A stretch of 38,097 nucleotides of DNA, from positions 1 to 38,097 of the IMG/VR virus record IMGVR_UViG_3300022752_000180; one strand, 5' to 3'. The DNA comes from a virus. Below, piece after piece: positions 15,351 to 24,480 of the stretch (position 1 is its first letter; the number at the start of each line of letters is the position of its first letter). The notes under the pieces were generated by a model that saw only the letters and a list, made by a program, of their open reading frames with translations, did not search any database and was not told the DNA's origin. The translations under genes and the position numbers were made by a program.

Positions 15351-17327
15351 TCAGATGATTGACATATCGAGACAGGTTACGGTTGCGTAGAAGTCCGCAC
15401 GAACCATCTTCTTACCGTAGCGGGTCATGATGCCCTTACGTGGGGTGAAGTCCTCTTGTCCGTAGATTACGGGGGTGAGGATGAGTGGTACGTATGGAGC
15501 GTAGATATAACCGCTTTCAAGGAAGGTTGAACCCTTAAGACCGATAAGGATCTTGTTTACTGGGAAGTATGGGTCAACGAACACTGAGTAGCGACCGTTT
15601 ACTGTACCGACTGCTTCTGCGCCGATGCTCATGTTATCACGAACTTGGCCATCGCCGTCGATCTTGTAGTTGGCACGGTAAGCAACTGTTGCTTCAAGGA
15701 TTGTACCCACTTCTGGTGAGCACACGATGAAGTTACCAGATCCACGAAGGGTCTTCTTGTGGATGACGTTGGCTGCGTCTGTGATGGTTTCGATAAGTGT
15801 TTCGTACCATTCACGGACTGTACCTGTGAACTGTGGACCGGGATAAACGGTGTTGGTACGAGCAACTTCGGTGCCTGTGTACTTGTTGACGAAGCGACCG
15901 GGTGCACGGCTCCAGAAGTAGTTAGCTGCTTGAGCTTGTGTGAGGAGGTCGTTGAGAATTTCACGGTCGATATCGAGGGTGATCATCTCGGAGAGAATGT
16001 TTGTGAGCTCTGCTTCAACGTCGATTGAGTAGAAGGCTGTGAGGTCTTGAGCCATTTCTGGTGACCAACGAGCACGGAGCTTACGGGTTGTTGCTGTCAC
16101 TGCCACTGAATCGATCTTGATATCTACGTCTGGGATGCGTGGTGATGCATCAACGGCGAAGTTAGATTCGAAGCTTGGGATTGTAAGAGCAGAACCGTCT
16201 GCGTTCACTGAGAGAGCATCAGCGATTGGGGCTGAAGCTGTTACACCTGTGTTTGCTGGAGCGCCGTTGCCGACGAAGCCTGCGCCGTTGATTGCTGTTA
16301 CGCCGTTTGCAAGTGCGAGAGCAAACAAAAGGTGGGTGCCGTTGAATGGATCTGGTGTAAATGTTGAGCTTGTGCCAGCATCTGTCCAGTTACCACGCTT
16401 GGTGAAGCGACGGAAGTTTTTGACTGCTTCGCCTTGTTGGTAGGTTTGTGGAACATTGAGGAATGTTGCTGTTGAACCACCAAAGCCTGTAAGAGCGATT
16501 TGCTCAACTGAGGTTAGGTCTGCACCATTGATTGCTGTTGTGAGAGCAGAAGCTGAAACAACCAAGAAGGTATAGTCGAGTTGACTTGCTTCTACGTCTG
16601 CTGCTAGGGTTGGGTCGTAATCAACAAAGCGTGCGTTGTAACCAACAACTGCGCTAGCTGATGCAACGGTTGAGCCTGTTGCCCAGTATGTACCGCCTGT
16701 CCATGCACCAAGAATGGTTGCTTGTGCTGCACCAGCGAGGTTACCTTGAACGTGAACTTTTGAATAACCTGAACCAATGAGGTTGTATTGACCACCAGCG
16801 GCGAGTGAACCGCTTGTGCGGATTACTGAACCTGATGGGTTGGTGTATACTGATTGGCCACGGGCATAGGTTGCTGCACCGGGATCTGCACCAACTGCGT
16901 ATTGGTTGCCAGATGTACCAGCATCACCACCGACGTATGAACCGTAGGTGTAATCTAAGTAGAAGAGTAGACCTGATGGAAGGCTCATTGGTTGAACGCT
17001 GACGATTTCGTTGGCAACGAGGCCAGCGAATACACGGCGAACGATTGGGAATGCTACGTTGGTGAAACCTGCCACTTGGCCGGATGATGCGAGTGATGCA
17101 CCACCAGTTGAGAGTGAGAGGCTTTCGTTGAGCATTGAGCTGCCACCCTTGAGAACTTCTACGGCTTGGTTTTCGAGGAGGCGAGCCATCTTTTGCTTGC
17201 CTGCTGCTGAAAGACCTTCTAGAAGACCTGTGCGTGACCATTTACCGACCATGCGATCATCGCCTGCGTTTGCTGCGGTACGTTGAATACCTTCAGCTAG
17301 TTGTGAAAGAGTTAGTGTACGTGACAT
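15351..17327 (-). CDS. gp23: Major capsid protein (T4 gp23-like)
   Basis: A 658-aa protein (T4 gp23: 521 aa). The N-terminal region, with WSRTGLLEGL and KMARLLENQAVEVLKGG, is followed by the HK97-fold body: FTNVAFPIVRRVFAGLVANE, the long central beta region, DREILNDLLTQ, NFIVCSPEVG, and a C-terminal stretch SGYIYAPYVPLILTPVIYGQ typical of T4-type capsid proteins. Several (L/I)xE sites near residues 30-60, such as LLE, are candidates for maturation cleavage by the prohead protease, as T4 gp23 is cut after residue 65. Extra Gly- and Ser-rich inserts in the middle probably form surface loops. The start follows AAGGAGATTTATAA, the strongest leader in the head block. Its base composition is richer in GC than its neighbours, typical for a highly expressed gene. 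Confidence 0.96.
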   Translation of the reverse strand: MSRTLTLSQLAEGIQRTAANAGDDRMVGKWSRTGLLEGLSAAGKQKMARLLENQAVEVLKGGSSMLNESLSLSTGGASLASSGQVAGFTNVAFPIVRRVFAGLVANEIVSVQPMSLPSGLLFYLDYTYGSYVGGDAGTSGNQYAVGADPGAATYARGQSVYTNPSGSVIRTSGSLAAGGQYNLIGSGYSKVHVQGNLAGAAQATILGAWTGGTYWATGSTVASASAVVGYNARFVDYDPTLAADVEASQLDYTFLVVSASALTTAINGADLTSVEQIALTGFGGSTATFLNVPQTYQQGEAVKNFRRFTKRGNWTDAGTSSTFTPDPFNGTHLLFALALANGVTAINGAGFVGNGAPANTGVTASAPIADALSVNADGSALTIPSFESNFAVDASPRIPDVDIKIDSVAVTATTRKLRARWSPEMAQDLTAFYSIDVEAELTNILSEMITLDIDREILNDLLTQAQAANYFWSRAPGRFVNKYTGTEVARTNTVYPGPQFTGTVREWYETLIETITDAANVIHKKTLRGSGNFIVCSPEVGTILEATVAYRANYKIDGDGQVRDNMSIGAEAVGTVNGRYSVFVDPYFPVNKILIGLKGSTFLESGYIYAPYVPLILTPVIYGQEDFTPRKGIMTRYGKKMVRADFYATVTCLDMSII

Positions 17328-17392
17328 TTTATAAATCTCCTTATTCGTTGTTTTCTAGTACCTAATATGGTAACTTATCTCTAACTATGCGC

Positions 17393-19597
17393 TTACTTTG
17401 CGTTTCTCTTCACACCAGCAAGGATTTGCCAGCGTGTAGTGTCGAAGCTTGGTTCTACAACTGATTCTGTGAGCATACGTGCTGGACGTTGTGCTGATTC
17501 TTTAATCATTGCGCCGTTTTTCTTACCAGCATCTAGTACACGAACAAGACGGTTGTAGATTTCTTTTGCTTCTGCAATTGTGTTGGCACTGTCGAGATAC
17601 TCAACGATTTTGCGTTTTTGTGTCCCGGTCAATTCGTCCCTCACGAAAAGCTTGTTTACATACAATGAACGTGCGGTGAGAAGTTGTGTTTCATGAAGTT
17701 GACCACGAAGAGCCTTGTTTTCATTAACAGCTTTGCGAACGATTCTACGAGATTCTTGAAGAGCTTCTTCTTCTGAAGATTCTTCTTCAACCTCTTCTTC
17801 ACCCTCTTCTTCACCCTCTTCTTCACCCTCTTCGGCATCTTCCATGCCTTCTTCTTCCATGTCAACTTCGAGTTCTTCACCATCAAGTGAAACGTTAACG
17901 TTGCTGACTGAGGAACCTGATACACCGTCTAGATCGATAGTGAGTGAAAGGCTATCTTCTGCTTGTTCACGAAGAGCTTTTAGACGAGTACGGGCTTTGC
18001 GTGCTTCCATCATTACTTCTTCATCTGCGAGCTCAAGAACAACTTCGTCTTCAGCTTCAGCTTCTTCGTGCATTCCTTCTTCTTCGCCTTCCATTTCGGC
18101 CATAAGCTCACCGATTTCTTCTTCTAGTTGTTCTAGAAGAGATTCTGGTGATGGCTTACCGGGCCATTCTTTCTTTTGTTTGGTTGGAAATGGAGCTTTT
18201 TCAGCTTCTGCTTTAACACCCTTTGGGTTACCAGAAACTTTGTGAGCGTGTTCAGCTGAACCGCCTTCTGAATCTCCAGCAGGATCAACCTTGCCTACTG
18301 CGTCTTCAAAACCTTCAGCACCTTCAAAAAGTGCCTTAACTAAATCTTTCAATGAATTTTTCTTTGCCATGATATTACCCTTTGCTAATGGATTTTGCTT
18401 ATAACTAGTGATTACGTTCAGATTTTCGTATAGCAATCCCAATCTGTCTTCATTGAAAGAAAATAGTCTAGGGGATATTGCATTTTTTGCCTTTAAACCA
18501 AGCAAGTTGTTGTACAATGAAAACAGCTGTTTTTCATAAGCTTCTTTCAAAAACAACACGTTTGTATTTGCTTGCTTGTTGCGTAGTGATTGAACTAAAC
18601 CTTCTGCACGATCAAGGTTTTGTTTGAAAACTTTATATTCTGTTACAGGAGCGGGAGCGGGAGGAGTTCCGGCTGCGGCTGGTGTTGGTGTAACAGGTGG
18701 TACTGCGGCACCGGTTGCTGGGGGTGTTGGTGCAGCTGCGTCGGCAGGAGGAGTTGCTGGAGGTGCTGCCCCTACGGCTGGTGGAGCAGCGGGAGGTGGT
18801 GCTGCTGGAGGTGCTGGTGCTGCCCCTGCCGCTACATTTAAATCACCTGTGGGTGGTGGAGCAGCTGCATCAGGCGTAGCTGGAGGAGTTGCCGCTGGGG
18901 CAGCTGGTGGAGTTGCTGGAGGAGCAGCGGAAGCATCTGGTGTCGCTGGTGGTGCAGCAGGAGGTGCAGCTTGTTCACGCAAAAGCTTTTGAACTGCACG
19001 ATAAATCTCTGTAAGAGATTCTGGTGATGGTTCGGCTGGAGCAGGAGTTGCTTCTGGTGATGGTGGTGCTTCTGTTGCTGATGGCATAGAAGAATCGGGA
19101 GAAGCGGCAGCTTCTGGTGCTGGAGACGCTCCTGCTGGTGTTTCTGTTGTGCCTGCTGATGCCGGTGTTGTTTCTTTTTGGAAAAGCGCATCTACAGGAA
19201 CAACGATTTGTTGTTCGCCGCCGGGACCGATATCAATCTTACCAATAACTTCACTGCCGGGAGATTTGATTGGTGGAGCAGCAGCAGAAACTGCTGGTGT
19301 CATTCCCGGCATTGTTGGTTTAACTTCTGCACCGGCTGCGGGTGCAGCATCGATTGGACCTGTTGAGCCTGCATCCGGTGATGGTGCTGGTGGAGGCGGT
19401 GGAGGTGCATCGGCTGAAGCTTCTGGTGCGGGAGGTGGTTCCTCTTGTTCCAAGATGATTCCAGAAATTTCTTTATCGATCATTTGTTTAATCAACGGAG
19501 ACACAGCTTCTAAAACTGCATTTTTTGCTTCGACGGCTGCTGCATCACGAAGCTTTTTTGCTTCAATCAATGCTTCTTGGTACAAGGGTGTTGACAT
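17393..19597 (-). CDS. gp22: Prohead core scaffold (T4 gp22-like) fused to a Pro/Ala-rich N-terminal module
   Basis: A 734-aa protein just upstream of the major capsid gene, the place of scaffold gene 22. Parts: a helical N-terminus rich in Ala, Lys and Glu (1-50); a very long Pro-, Ala- and Thr-rich low-complexity stretch (about 52-320); a helical segment (about 325-405); then from M410 a T4-scaffold-like region with acidic helices, including a run of Glu-Gly repeats, many (L/I)xE protease sites and a helical C-terminus. Scaffold proteins shape the prohead core and are then digested by the prohead protease. T4 gp22 has 269 residues; the part from M410 (325 aa) alone is close to that. An internal ribosome site before M410 suggests two products. 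The start follows TAGGAG. Confidence 0.8.
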   Translation of the reverse strand: MSTPLYQEALIEAKKLRDAAAVEAKNAVLEAVSPLIKQMIDKEISGIILEQEEPPPAPEASADAPPPPPPAPSPDAGSTGPIDAAPAAGAEVKPTMPGMTPAVSAAAPPIKSPGSEVIGKIDIGPGGEQQIVVPVDALFQKETTPASAGTTETPAGASPAPEAAASPDSSMPSATEAPPSPEATPAPAEPSPESLTEIYRAVQKLLREQAAPPAAPPATPDASAAPPATPPAAPAATPPATPDAAAPPPTGDLNVAAGAAPAPPAAPPPAAPPAVGAAPPATPPADAAAPTPPATGAAVPPVTPTPAAAGTPPAPAPVTEYKVFKQNLDRAEGLVQSLRNKQANTNVLFLKEAYEKQLFSLYNNLLGLKAKNAISPRLFSFNEDRLGLLYENLNVITSYKQNPLAKGNIMAKKNSLKDLVKALFEGAEGFEDAVGKVDPAGDSEGGSAEHAHKVSGNPKGVKAEAEKAPFPTKQKKEWPGKPSPESLLEQLEEEIGELMAEMEGEEEGMHEEAEAEDEVVLELADEEVMMEARKARTRLKALREQAEDSLSLTIDLDGVSGSSVSNVNVSLDGEELEVDMEEEGMEDAEEGEEEGEEEGEEEVEEESSEEEALQESRRIVRKAVNENKALRGQLHETQLLTARSLYVNKLFVRDELTGTQKRKIVEYLDSANTIAEAKEIYNRLVRVLDAGKKNGAMIKESAQRPARMLTESVVEPSFDTTRWQILAGVKRNAK
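17791..17838 (-). repeat. 12-bp tandem repeat coding for Glu/Gly in the scaffold gene
   Basis: Three exact copies of CCTCTTCTTCAC and a partial fourth on the plus strand. They encode GEEE units in the acidic part of the scaffold protein. Such in-frame repeats can change copy number without breaking the frame. Confidence 0.85.
18368..18383 (-). promoter_or_regulatory. Internal ribosome binding site and ATG inside the scaffold gene
   Basis: On the minus strand AAAGGG (18383-18378) stands 7 bases before an in-frame ATG (18370-18368) that codes for M410, followed by MAKKNSLKDLVKALFEG. It would give a 325-aa product of gp22-like size. No stop separates it from the upstream part. Confidence 0.6.
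18655..19440 (-). repeat. Pro/Ala/Thr-rich low-complexity coding region
   Basis: A long stretch of imperfect GGTGGAGCAGC-like units on the plus strand, coding for repeats of PPAAPPATP type in the scaffold protein on the minus strand. It is GC-rich compared with the rest of the window and gives long open frames in other phases that are artefacts. Confidence 0.75.
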
Positions 19598-19646
19598 ATT
19601 CTTAAGCTCCTAAAAAAACTCACTTAATCTTATATATGCTTGTTTA

Positions 19647-19655
19647 GCTAAATAT
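19647..19655 (-). promoter_or_regulatory. Candidate late promoter element before the scaffold gene
   Basis: On the minus strand it reads ATATTTAGC, starting at the last base of the preceding stop codon and about 50 bases before the scaffold ATG. It is a weaker member of the set. Confidence 0.3.
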
Positions 19656-20278
19656 CACGTCAATGGACGAGGAAACTGGCCACGAGAAGCTACTTCGGTT
19701 ATTGTACCGGCACCACCAGATCCAACCCCAAGAGTAAATCTACGCACTGTTCCTGTGACTTTCTCAGTTGAAGCAACACCATCTACTCTTCCCAAACTGT
19801 CAACATTTTGGTGAACTGCATCGCTTGGATTATCGATTGGCACAATCGATGCACCATTAACAGTGCTGGCAACAGATGCTAGGTTGCTTGGATCGATTCC
19901 GTTTTGTGCGCCGGGAGATGCAACAGTTGGTGAGTATGCTGTGCCAAGACCGGTACCAGCACCAACAGTAACAGTGTTTTTGTCTCTTACTGCTTCGTAT
20001 TCGGGACCGCCTACAGGTGCTGGATCAAAGCTTCTACGATATTGTGGGAACATTTCGTTCTCACCAGCATATTCTGCCATTTTTTCTCTTGCAATACGTA
20101 GAAGTGCAAGTTGACCACCCTCAGTATTTCTAGGAGCACCATCGACCCTACTAGGCTCATCGAAAGCAAGTCCTAGTGCTGTGTCCGATCTTTTTCCAAG
20201 ATTTGCTGCATTTGGTCCAGTGCCAACACTGATAGTTGATGGGGGCGTTGTTGATTCGTAGTTAACTCTTGTTGCCAT
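19655..20278 (-). CDS. Head-block protein of unknown function
   Basis: A 207-aa protein, rich in Gly, Ser, Thr and Val, with few long hydrophobic stretches. One clear helix is seen around LALLRIAREKMAEYAGE. The second half reads like a loose repetitive beta or disordered region. It lies between the 20343 gene and the scaffold gene and starts after ACAGGAGAATAGGTC. Position suggests a virion or prohead component. No family is recognised. Confidence 0.7.
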   Translation of the reverse strand: MATRVNYESTTPPSTISVGTGPNAANLGKRSDTALGLAFDEPSRVDGAPRNTEGGQLALLRIAREKMAEYAGENEMFPQYRRSFDPAPVGGPEYEAVRDKNTVTVGAGTGLGTAYSPTVASPGAQNGIDPSNLASVASTVNGASIVPIDNPSDAVHQNVDSLGRVDGVASTEKVTGTVRRFTLGVGSGGAGTITEVASRGQFPRPLT

Positions 20279-20342
20279 GACCTATTCTCCTGTAGTTGTT
20301 TCTACAAGAATAACTATAGATCACAACCAAAAATAAACAACG

Positions 20343-20870
20343 TTATTCGAAACTACCTTTTTTAGAACCGGGAAGGTGACCTTCACCACCCGAGCCTCTT
20401 GGTCCACCGGGACGATTTGAGATAGGTGAGTTAAAAGCTAAACGAGCCCATGTAGACGCAGGAGTTTGCTGTGGTTGAGCCATTTGTTGAAGTGCAGCAA
20501 CAGCATTTGGATCTCTTGGAGGTAATGGATTACGTGCTTGTGGAACATAACCAAGAGAAGAAGGAGAAGATATATTTTCTCCAAGCATGTTAAGGTTAAC
20601 TCCAGCTGGGAGAGTCATTCCATTTGGCATAATACCTTGTTGTTGCATTGGAAGCGAAGTAACAGCGGTGTCAGCAAATATTTGTTCCATAATAGGATTG
20701 CCTCCAGCAGCCATTTTGATTCGTGGATCTTGCATAACAGCTTGTTGTTGTAAAACGTTTGAGCGTTCAGCAAGCATTCCACCAACCATATGATCTAATG
20801 CACCTTCAGCAACAAGTTCCTTAAGGCACTCTTTTATAATCGCTTTAAACTCTGTTTTTTGAATCTTCAT
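20343..20870 (-). CDS. Head-block protein with virion-type N-terminus
   Basis: A 175-aa protein starting MKIQKTEFKAIIKECLKEL, a variant of the shared N-terminal signature with an IKE site at residues 12-14. The rest is rich in Met, Gln, Pro and Asn with no obvious domain, and it ends in GSKKGSFE. It sits right after the prohead protease gene, a usual place for core proteins that are packaged and trimmed. A candidate late promoter element lies in its 39-base leader. The Shine-Dalgarno is weak (AAGAAGTAAC). Unknown function; a capsid-internal role is inferred. Confidence 0.72.
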   Translation of the reverse strand: MKIQKTEFKAIIKECLKELVAEGALDHMVGGMLAERSNVLQQQAVMQDPRIKMAAGGNPIMEQIFADTAVTSLPMQQQGIMPNGMTLPAGVNLNMLGENISSPSSLGYVPQARNPLPPRDPNAVAALQQMAQPQQTPASTWARLAFNSPISNRPGGPRGSGGEGHLPGSKKGSFE

Positions 20871-20897
20871 GGTATGTTACTTCTTATTGTTTGATAG

Positions 20898-20906
20898 CGA
20901 TAAATT
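20898..20906 (-). promoter_or_regulatory. Candidate late promoter element before the 20870 gene
   Basis: On the minus strand it reads AATTTATCG, just after the protease stop and about 27 bases before the next ATG. It deviates at the first T of the core. Confidence 0.3.
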
Positions 20907-20909
20907 GTT

Positions 20910-21521
20910 TCAAGGTTTTTTACGAAGAGCTAATATTTCGTTAGCGGCACGATCTACAAGGTCGCTTTTTGTAAACACGGTCTTAACAATGTTTGCATCA
21001 TATTGTTTAGCTTCGGCCATCATGAATGCACCCGGAGTGCTTGGCTCGCTTACAAAGTCCCAGCAAATAATCTGTAGGTCATCTTGAACAACGTTTACAT
21101 TGTTTTCACGTTGCAAAGAACCCAATGCTCTGCTAGAGATTCCCGGTTTGCATTTTGCCTTGATAATAGATTCAATGATTTTACCGCAAGGTGTATCAAG
21201 GATTTCTACCTTGCCATATACAACGTCACCTTCCATCCAGATTTCACGAATAACGTGAGAGATGTTTTTCATGTTGACGATTGGTTCATTGGCATGGTCT
21301 AGTTCACCAAAGGCTCTATTCTCACGAATAAGTTTTTCGTAGTTACGGATTTCACGTTCAAGAATATGACGGGGGTATACACGACCATTTTGGTTTAATG
21401 TGTTAGCTTTTTGAAGAATGCCATTAAGAACAAGTGGTTTACCTTCTTCTCTTTTATCTAGATCTAAATCGTTGTACTCAAAGGCAGTAAACTCTTTGAG
21501 AAGAAACTTTTTGTCGTTCAT
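20910..21521 (-). CDS. gp21: Prohead core protease (T4 gp21-like)
   Basis: A 203-aa serine protease of the T4 gp21 family (T4: 212 aa). The segment RAFGELDHANEP carries the catalytic His (H76), and KPGISSRALGS carries the catalytic Ser (S129 or S130). The N-terminal part with NGRVYPRHILEREI is also typical. The enzyme acts inside the prohead, cutting scaffold, capsid protein and internal proteins after Glu in (L/I)xE contexts before DNA packaging. It overlaps the upstream gene by ATGA (21518-21521), so translation is coupled. It is the probable processing enzyme for the family of proteins with (L/I)I(R/K)E N-termini elsewhere in the window. Confidence 0.96.
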   Translation of the reverse strand: MNDKKFLLKEFTAFEYNDLDLDKREEGKPLVLNGILQKANTLNQNGRVYPRHILEREIRNYEKLIRENRAFGELDHANEPIVNMKNISHVIREIWMEGDVVYGKVEILDTPCGKIIESIIKAKCKPGISSRALGSLQRENNVNVVQDDLQIICWDFVSEPSTPGAFMMAEAKQYDANIVKTVFTKSDLVDRAANEILALRKKP

Positions 21522-22390
21522 TTTGCCTTAACCTCTCCTTCTAGTTTTGATAAGCCAAGATAGAAGGTTACAAGTTCTTCAGTTATAACTGAAGTGTCGT
21601 CATAATCTTTTTGTAGTGTAGTACGGATTTCATTGAGTTTGTTTGTTAGAACTGTGTCAGTTGAAAACTCATGAGAATGAGCAGCAACAGTTCCAAGAAA
21701 ACGACGCTTAAGTTTTTCCAAACTTTCTGAAAGCTGATTTTTTGAATATTCGTTAGTGTTGCTAAACACAAACAAACGAATAATCTCTTTTTGTTCTGTA
21801 TTGAGATTGTTATAACGTTTGTTAACTTTTTCTGTCATGATGTTAACAACGAGACGGTCAACATCTTCGGTTGTCATACTGGCAGCTTCTGTAGCTTGAT
21901 CAACTGTGTTTCGTTTCTCCAGCATAAACTCAACAAGACGTTCTTCGAGTTGAACTGTTTCGCTTACGGCTTCTTTAAGAGTTTCATCTCTCCAAGTGTT
22001 TAGTAGCACTTGAATGGTTGCAAGCTTTTTGTAGTCTGGGATTGTTTCTTCGAAGAAAAGATCTGCGTTTAGATTCGCATTAACTTCATGAATCAAGCTT
22101 GTTTTTTCTAGGTCCAAACGAGCTTGACTTTGCAGTTTAACTGTTTCACGAACTCTGCTGATTAGGTGCAATGCTTGTTCACGACTAGTAACGGCGCTTT
22201 CAGACAATGCTTTAAAAAGCTTTAGTTCTTTGTAAGTGTCTGTTCCTTTGTTGAAGTGTTTCTTTAGCAACGTTTTTGCTTTTCCGATATCGCTATCTCT
22301 GTTTTCTAAAATAGCTTTTCCAATGTAACGTGTAAAGAACTCATACAGCAATCCAGTGTTTCGTTTCTTGTTGTGTTTTAGCTTTTGCAT
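21518..22390 (-). CDS. Core-region protein between portal and protease
   Basis: A 290-aa, mostly helical and charged protein with no membrane segment. It opens with KKRNTGLLYEFFTRYIGKAI, then long Lys- and Glu-rich helices. It occupies the place held in T4 by the small prohead core genes 67 and 68, between portal and protease, but is far longer and no similarity can be claimed by eye. A role in the prohead core or portal vertex is inferred from position and from the coupled overlap with the protease. The leader has a well-formed candidate late promoter element and an AAGG site. Confidence 0.75.
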   Translation of the reverse strand: MQKLKHNKKRNTGLLYEFFTRYIGKAILENRDSDIGKAKTLLKKHFNKGTDTYKELKLFKALSESAVTSREQALHLISRVRETVKLQSQARLDLEKTSLIHEVNANLNADLFFEETIPDYKKLATIQVLLNTWRDETLKEAVSETVQLEERLVEFMLEKRNTVDQATEAASMTTEDVDRLVVNIMTEKVNKRYNNLNTEQKEIIRLFVFSNTNEYSKNQLSESLEKLKRRFLGTVAAHSHEFSTDTVLTNKLNEIRTTLQKDYDDTSVITEELVTFYLGLSKLEGEVKAK

Positions 22391-22441
22391 TTTTTACCTT
22401 GCTTACAGATATATTAGATAGCTGCTTGCCGCTAGCTGTTT

Positions 22442-22450
22442 GATAAATAG
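22442..22450 (-). promoter_or_regulatory. Candidate late promoter element before the 22390 gene
   Basis: On the minus strand it reads CTATTTATC, exactly as before sheath A. It lies in the 65-base spacer after the portal stop, about 50 bases before the ATG. Confidence 0.45.
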
Positions 22451-22455
22451 AACAT

Positions 22456-24480
22456 CTATTCTGATTTCAACTCTTTTTCTATAAGGAATAGTTCATCGTT
22501 AACTTCAACCGATTTTGTATTTTCGTTAACGATTTCTACCGACTGCGTTGTTTTCTGTGGGTGTAAAGCTTCATTTAATCTACGAAGCGATGTTTGCATT
22601 TCTTTGGACAAACCAAAAGGCAACCTGTGATTTGTACCAAAAAGATCTTTTTCCATGTCAGATTCTTCTAGCACAAACTTGCGTATCGATTCTGTGTCAA
22701 ACGGATCTTTTGCATAACGGTTGTTGGTGATATCCAACATCTTTTTAAAGTCTGGCATAACAAGAGCTCTGTCGCCTGTAAACGCTTTGCTTCTTCTGGA
22801 CTTCCTAAAGCTTTTATCTAGATTTGGTGTTGGACTGAATCTAATAGGAGCACCACTGTTGTTTCCAGATTTTTCTTCACGCTCTTTTGCTCGCTTGGCT
22901 TGATACTCTTGTTCTTCTTCTTGATTTTGAATCTCAACCTTGCGAACTTCTTTTTTGTCTGGTGCGTATGGTGATGTTGGAACTTCGTAGTTGCTCTTGT
23001 CAAAGATATCGATATTTGAATCAATGCTTTTATCAAACGGCGGATTCTCTGCAATCTTTTTAAGCTCGGCCATTGCAACTTGATCTTGACGAGCTTCTTG
23101 TTTGATTATGTTGATTTGTTCTGGGCGCAAACCAAGAATCTCTCGTTGAATATAGTTGAAGCTTAACAGCCCAGTTTCTTTTGAAAGCTCTAATGCTTTT
23201 CCTGCAATTTCGAGTTTGCTGGAAATAAGAGCCAGCTTTTGTTGCACCGCAACAGTTGATGGGTTGGAAAACTTTATATCAAAGTTCAACAAATCATCGC
23301 CAGAGAATCCAAGTGAATACAAATGAATCATTGCAAGCTTGTTAAGCTCTGCAACAAGAATCTTTTGCAGCTGACCAACTGTTCTGGAAAATCTTATGTC
23401 TTCTTGTGCTAGAGTTGCTTTGGAGCTAATCGCTTCATCGTAGGTAAGATAAGCTTTTGGCACCATAAGTGCTGCAATAAGCTTCTTGTGAATATACTCT
23501 ACGTCTTCGATAGCTGTTGCGTTTTGTCCCCCAGCCAACGACTCAATCTTGGTTTGATTGTTTGGACGGGTTGGTAGGAAGTAGTCTTCATCAATAGCAA
23601 GAGGATTATATCGGAAATCTTGACGACCTGTTTGCTGCTCGATTACAGAAGCACCACGCATGGATTCTTTAACAGCTTCCATATAGCTTGGAATATCATT
23701 TGGGTGTACAGCAGATACGTCTACATAAAACACTCTGCGTTCTGGAGAGCGTACAAGACGATATACCAACATGGAGTCTTCCATCATGGTAAGTTGTCTC
23801 CAAGGTCTTCTTGCCGACTCTAAAAAGCTCGTACCATATGGAAGAAACAAATCGTTTCCAAGAATACGGAAATGAAGCATTTGCCAGTTTTCTAGATACT
23901 TGCCGCCTCTTGTAATAAGTCTAAATCTAACAGCGTAAGGATCGTGTTTATCGAATCCTTCTTCACGTTCTACTTCGTTTACTGGAAGGGGTTCTACGTT
24001 GATTACACCATAATCAGGAACAACTTCAACATACATGAAGTAGTCACCGTTTTTGACAAGGTTACGAACCATACGACGAGCATTAAACTCAATGTTTAAA
24101 ACATCATAGAAAAGTTCTTCGAGAGCACGTTGGATTTGTGGAACATCGCTATAGATGTGAAACGTTCTACCGTTTTCATCTGAAGCACAAGATTCATCAG
24201 CGTACACGTTTAATGCTGTAGCAATGTCTGCCGTATTTTCCATCTCAGCAAACTCTGCATATCGAGACATACGATCAAGGATACCGTAGGCTCCCATTAC
24301 AGAAAACGGAGACGCTTCACGTTTGAAGCCAGCCGCACCATAGTAACCAAGATTGTTTTGCACTACTTGGTTGTCGTAGAAGTTTTTATAATCTTGACCA
24401 CGAACTTTTCTACGGATCGCAGGACCGCTACGAAACAATCGTGTTAAACGCTGATAAAAACTCTTTTCTTTTTTGGCCAT
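22456..24480 (-). CDS. gp20: Portal protein (T4 gp20-like)
   Basis: A 674-aa protein (T4 gp20: 524 aa). Visible family segments are the basic start with FYQRLTRLFRSGPAIRRK, MSRYAEFAEMENTADIATAL, FLESARRPWRQL followed by EDSMLVYRLVRSPERRVFYV, and VPKAYLTYDE with KATLAQEDIRFSRTVG. The C-terminal 150 residues are polar and rich in Lys and Glu, longer than in T4. Portal dodecamers sit at one capsid vertex, start prohead assembly and form the channel for DNA entry and exit. It is the first gene of the leftward head block and starts after CAAGGTTAAGC. The 68-base spacer on its right is shared with the divergent rightward block. Confidence 0.96.
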   Translation of the reverse strand: MAKKEKSFYQRLTRLFRSGPAIRRKVRGQDYKNFYDNQVVQNNLGYYGAAGFKREASPFSVMGAYGILDRMSRYAEFAEMENTADIATALNVYADESCASDENGRTFHIYSDVPQIQRALEELFYDVLNIEFNARRMVRNLVKNGDYFMYVEVVPDYGVINVEPLPVNEVEREEGFDKHDPYAVRFRLITRGGKYLENWQMLHFRILGNDLFLPYGTSFLESARRPWRQLTMMEDSMLVYRLVRSPERRVFYVDVSAVHPNDIPSYMEAVKESMRGASVIEQQTGRQDFRYNPLAIDEDYFLPTRPNNQTKIESLAGGQNATAIEDVEYIHKKLIAALMVPKAYLTYDEAISSKATLAQEDIRFSRTVGQLQKILVAELNKLAMIHLYSLGFSGDDLLNFDIKFSNPSTVAVQQKLALISSKLEIAGKALELSKETGLLSFNYIQREILGLRPEQINIIKQEARQDQVAMAELKKIAENPPFDKSIDSNIDIFDKSNYEVPTSPYAPDKKEVRKVEIQNQEEEQEYQAKRAKEREEKSGNNSGAPIRFSPTPNLDKSFRKSRRSKAFTGDRALVMPDFKKMLDITNNRYAKDPFDTESIRKFVLEESDMEKDLFGTNHRLPFGLSKEMQTSLRRLNEALHPQKTTQSVEIVNENTKSVEVNDELFLIEKELKSE

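Noticed and set aside
17791-17838. Short tandem repeats as a CRISPR array or iteron origin
   Set aside because: The units are 12 bp with no spacers and are explained by the GEEE codon repeat of the scaffold protein.
18624-18992. Gly/Ala-rich rightward frames
   Set aside because: They mirror the Pro/Ala-rich repeats of the scaffold gene on the other strand; repeats of this kind keep several phases open by chance.
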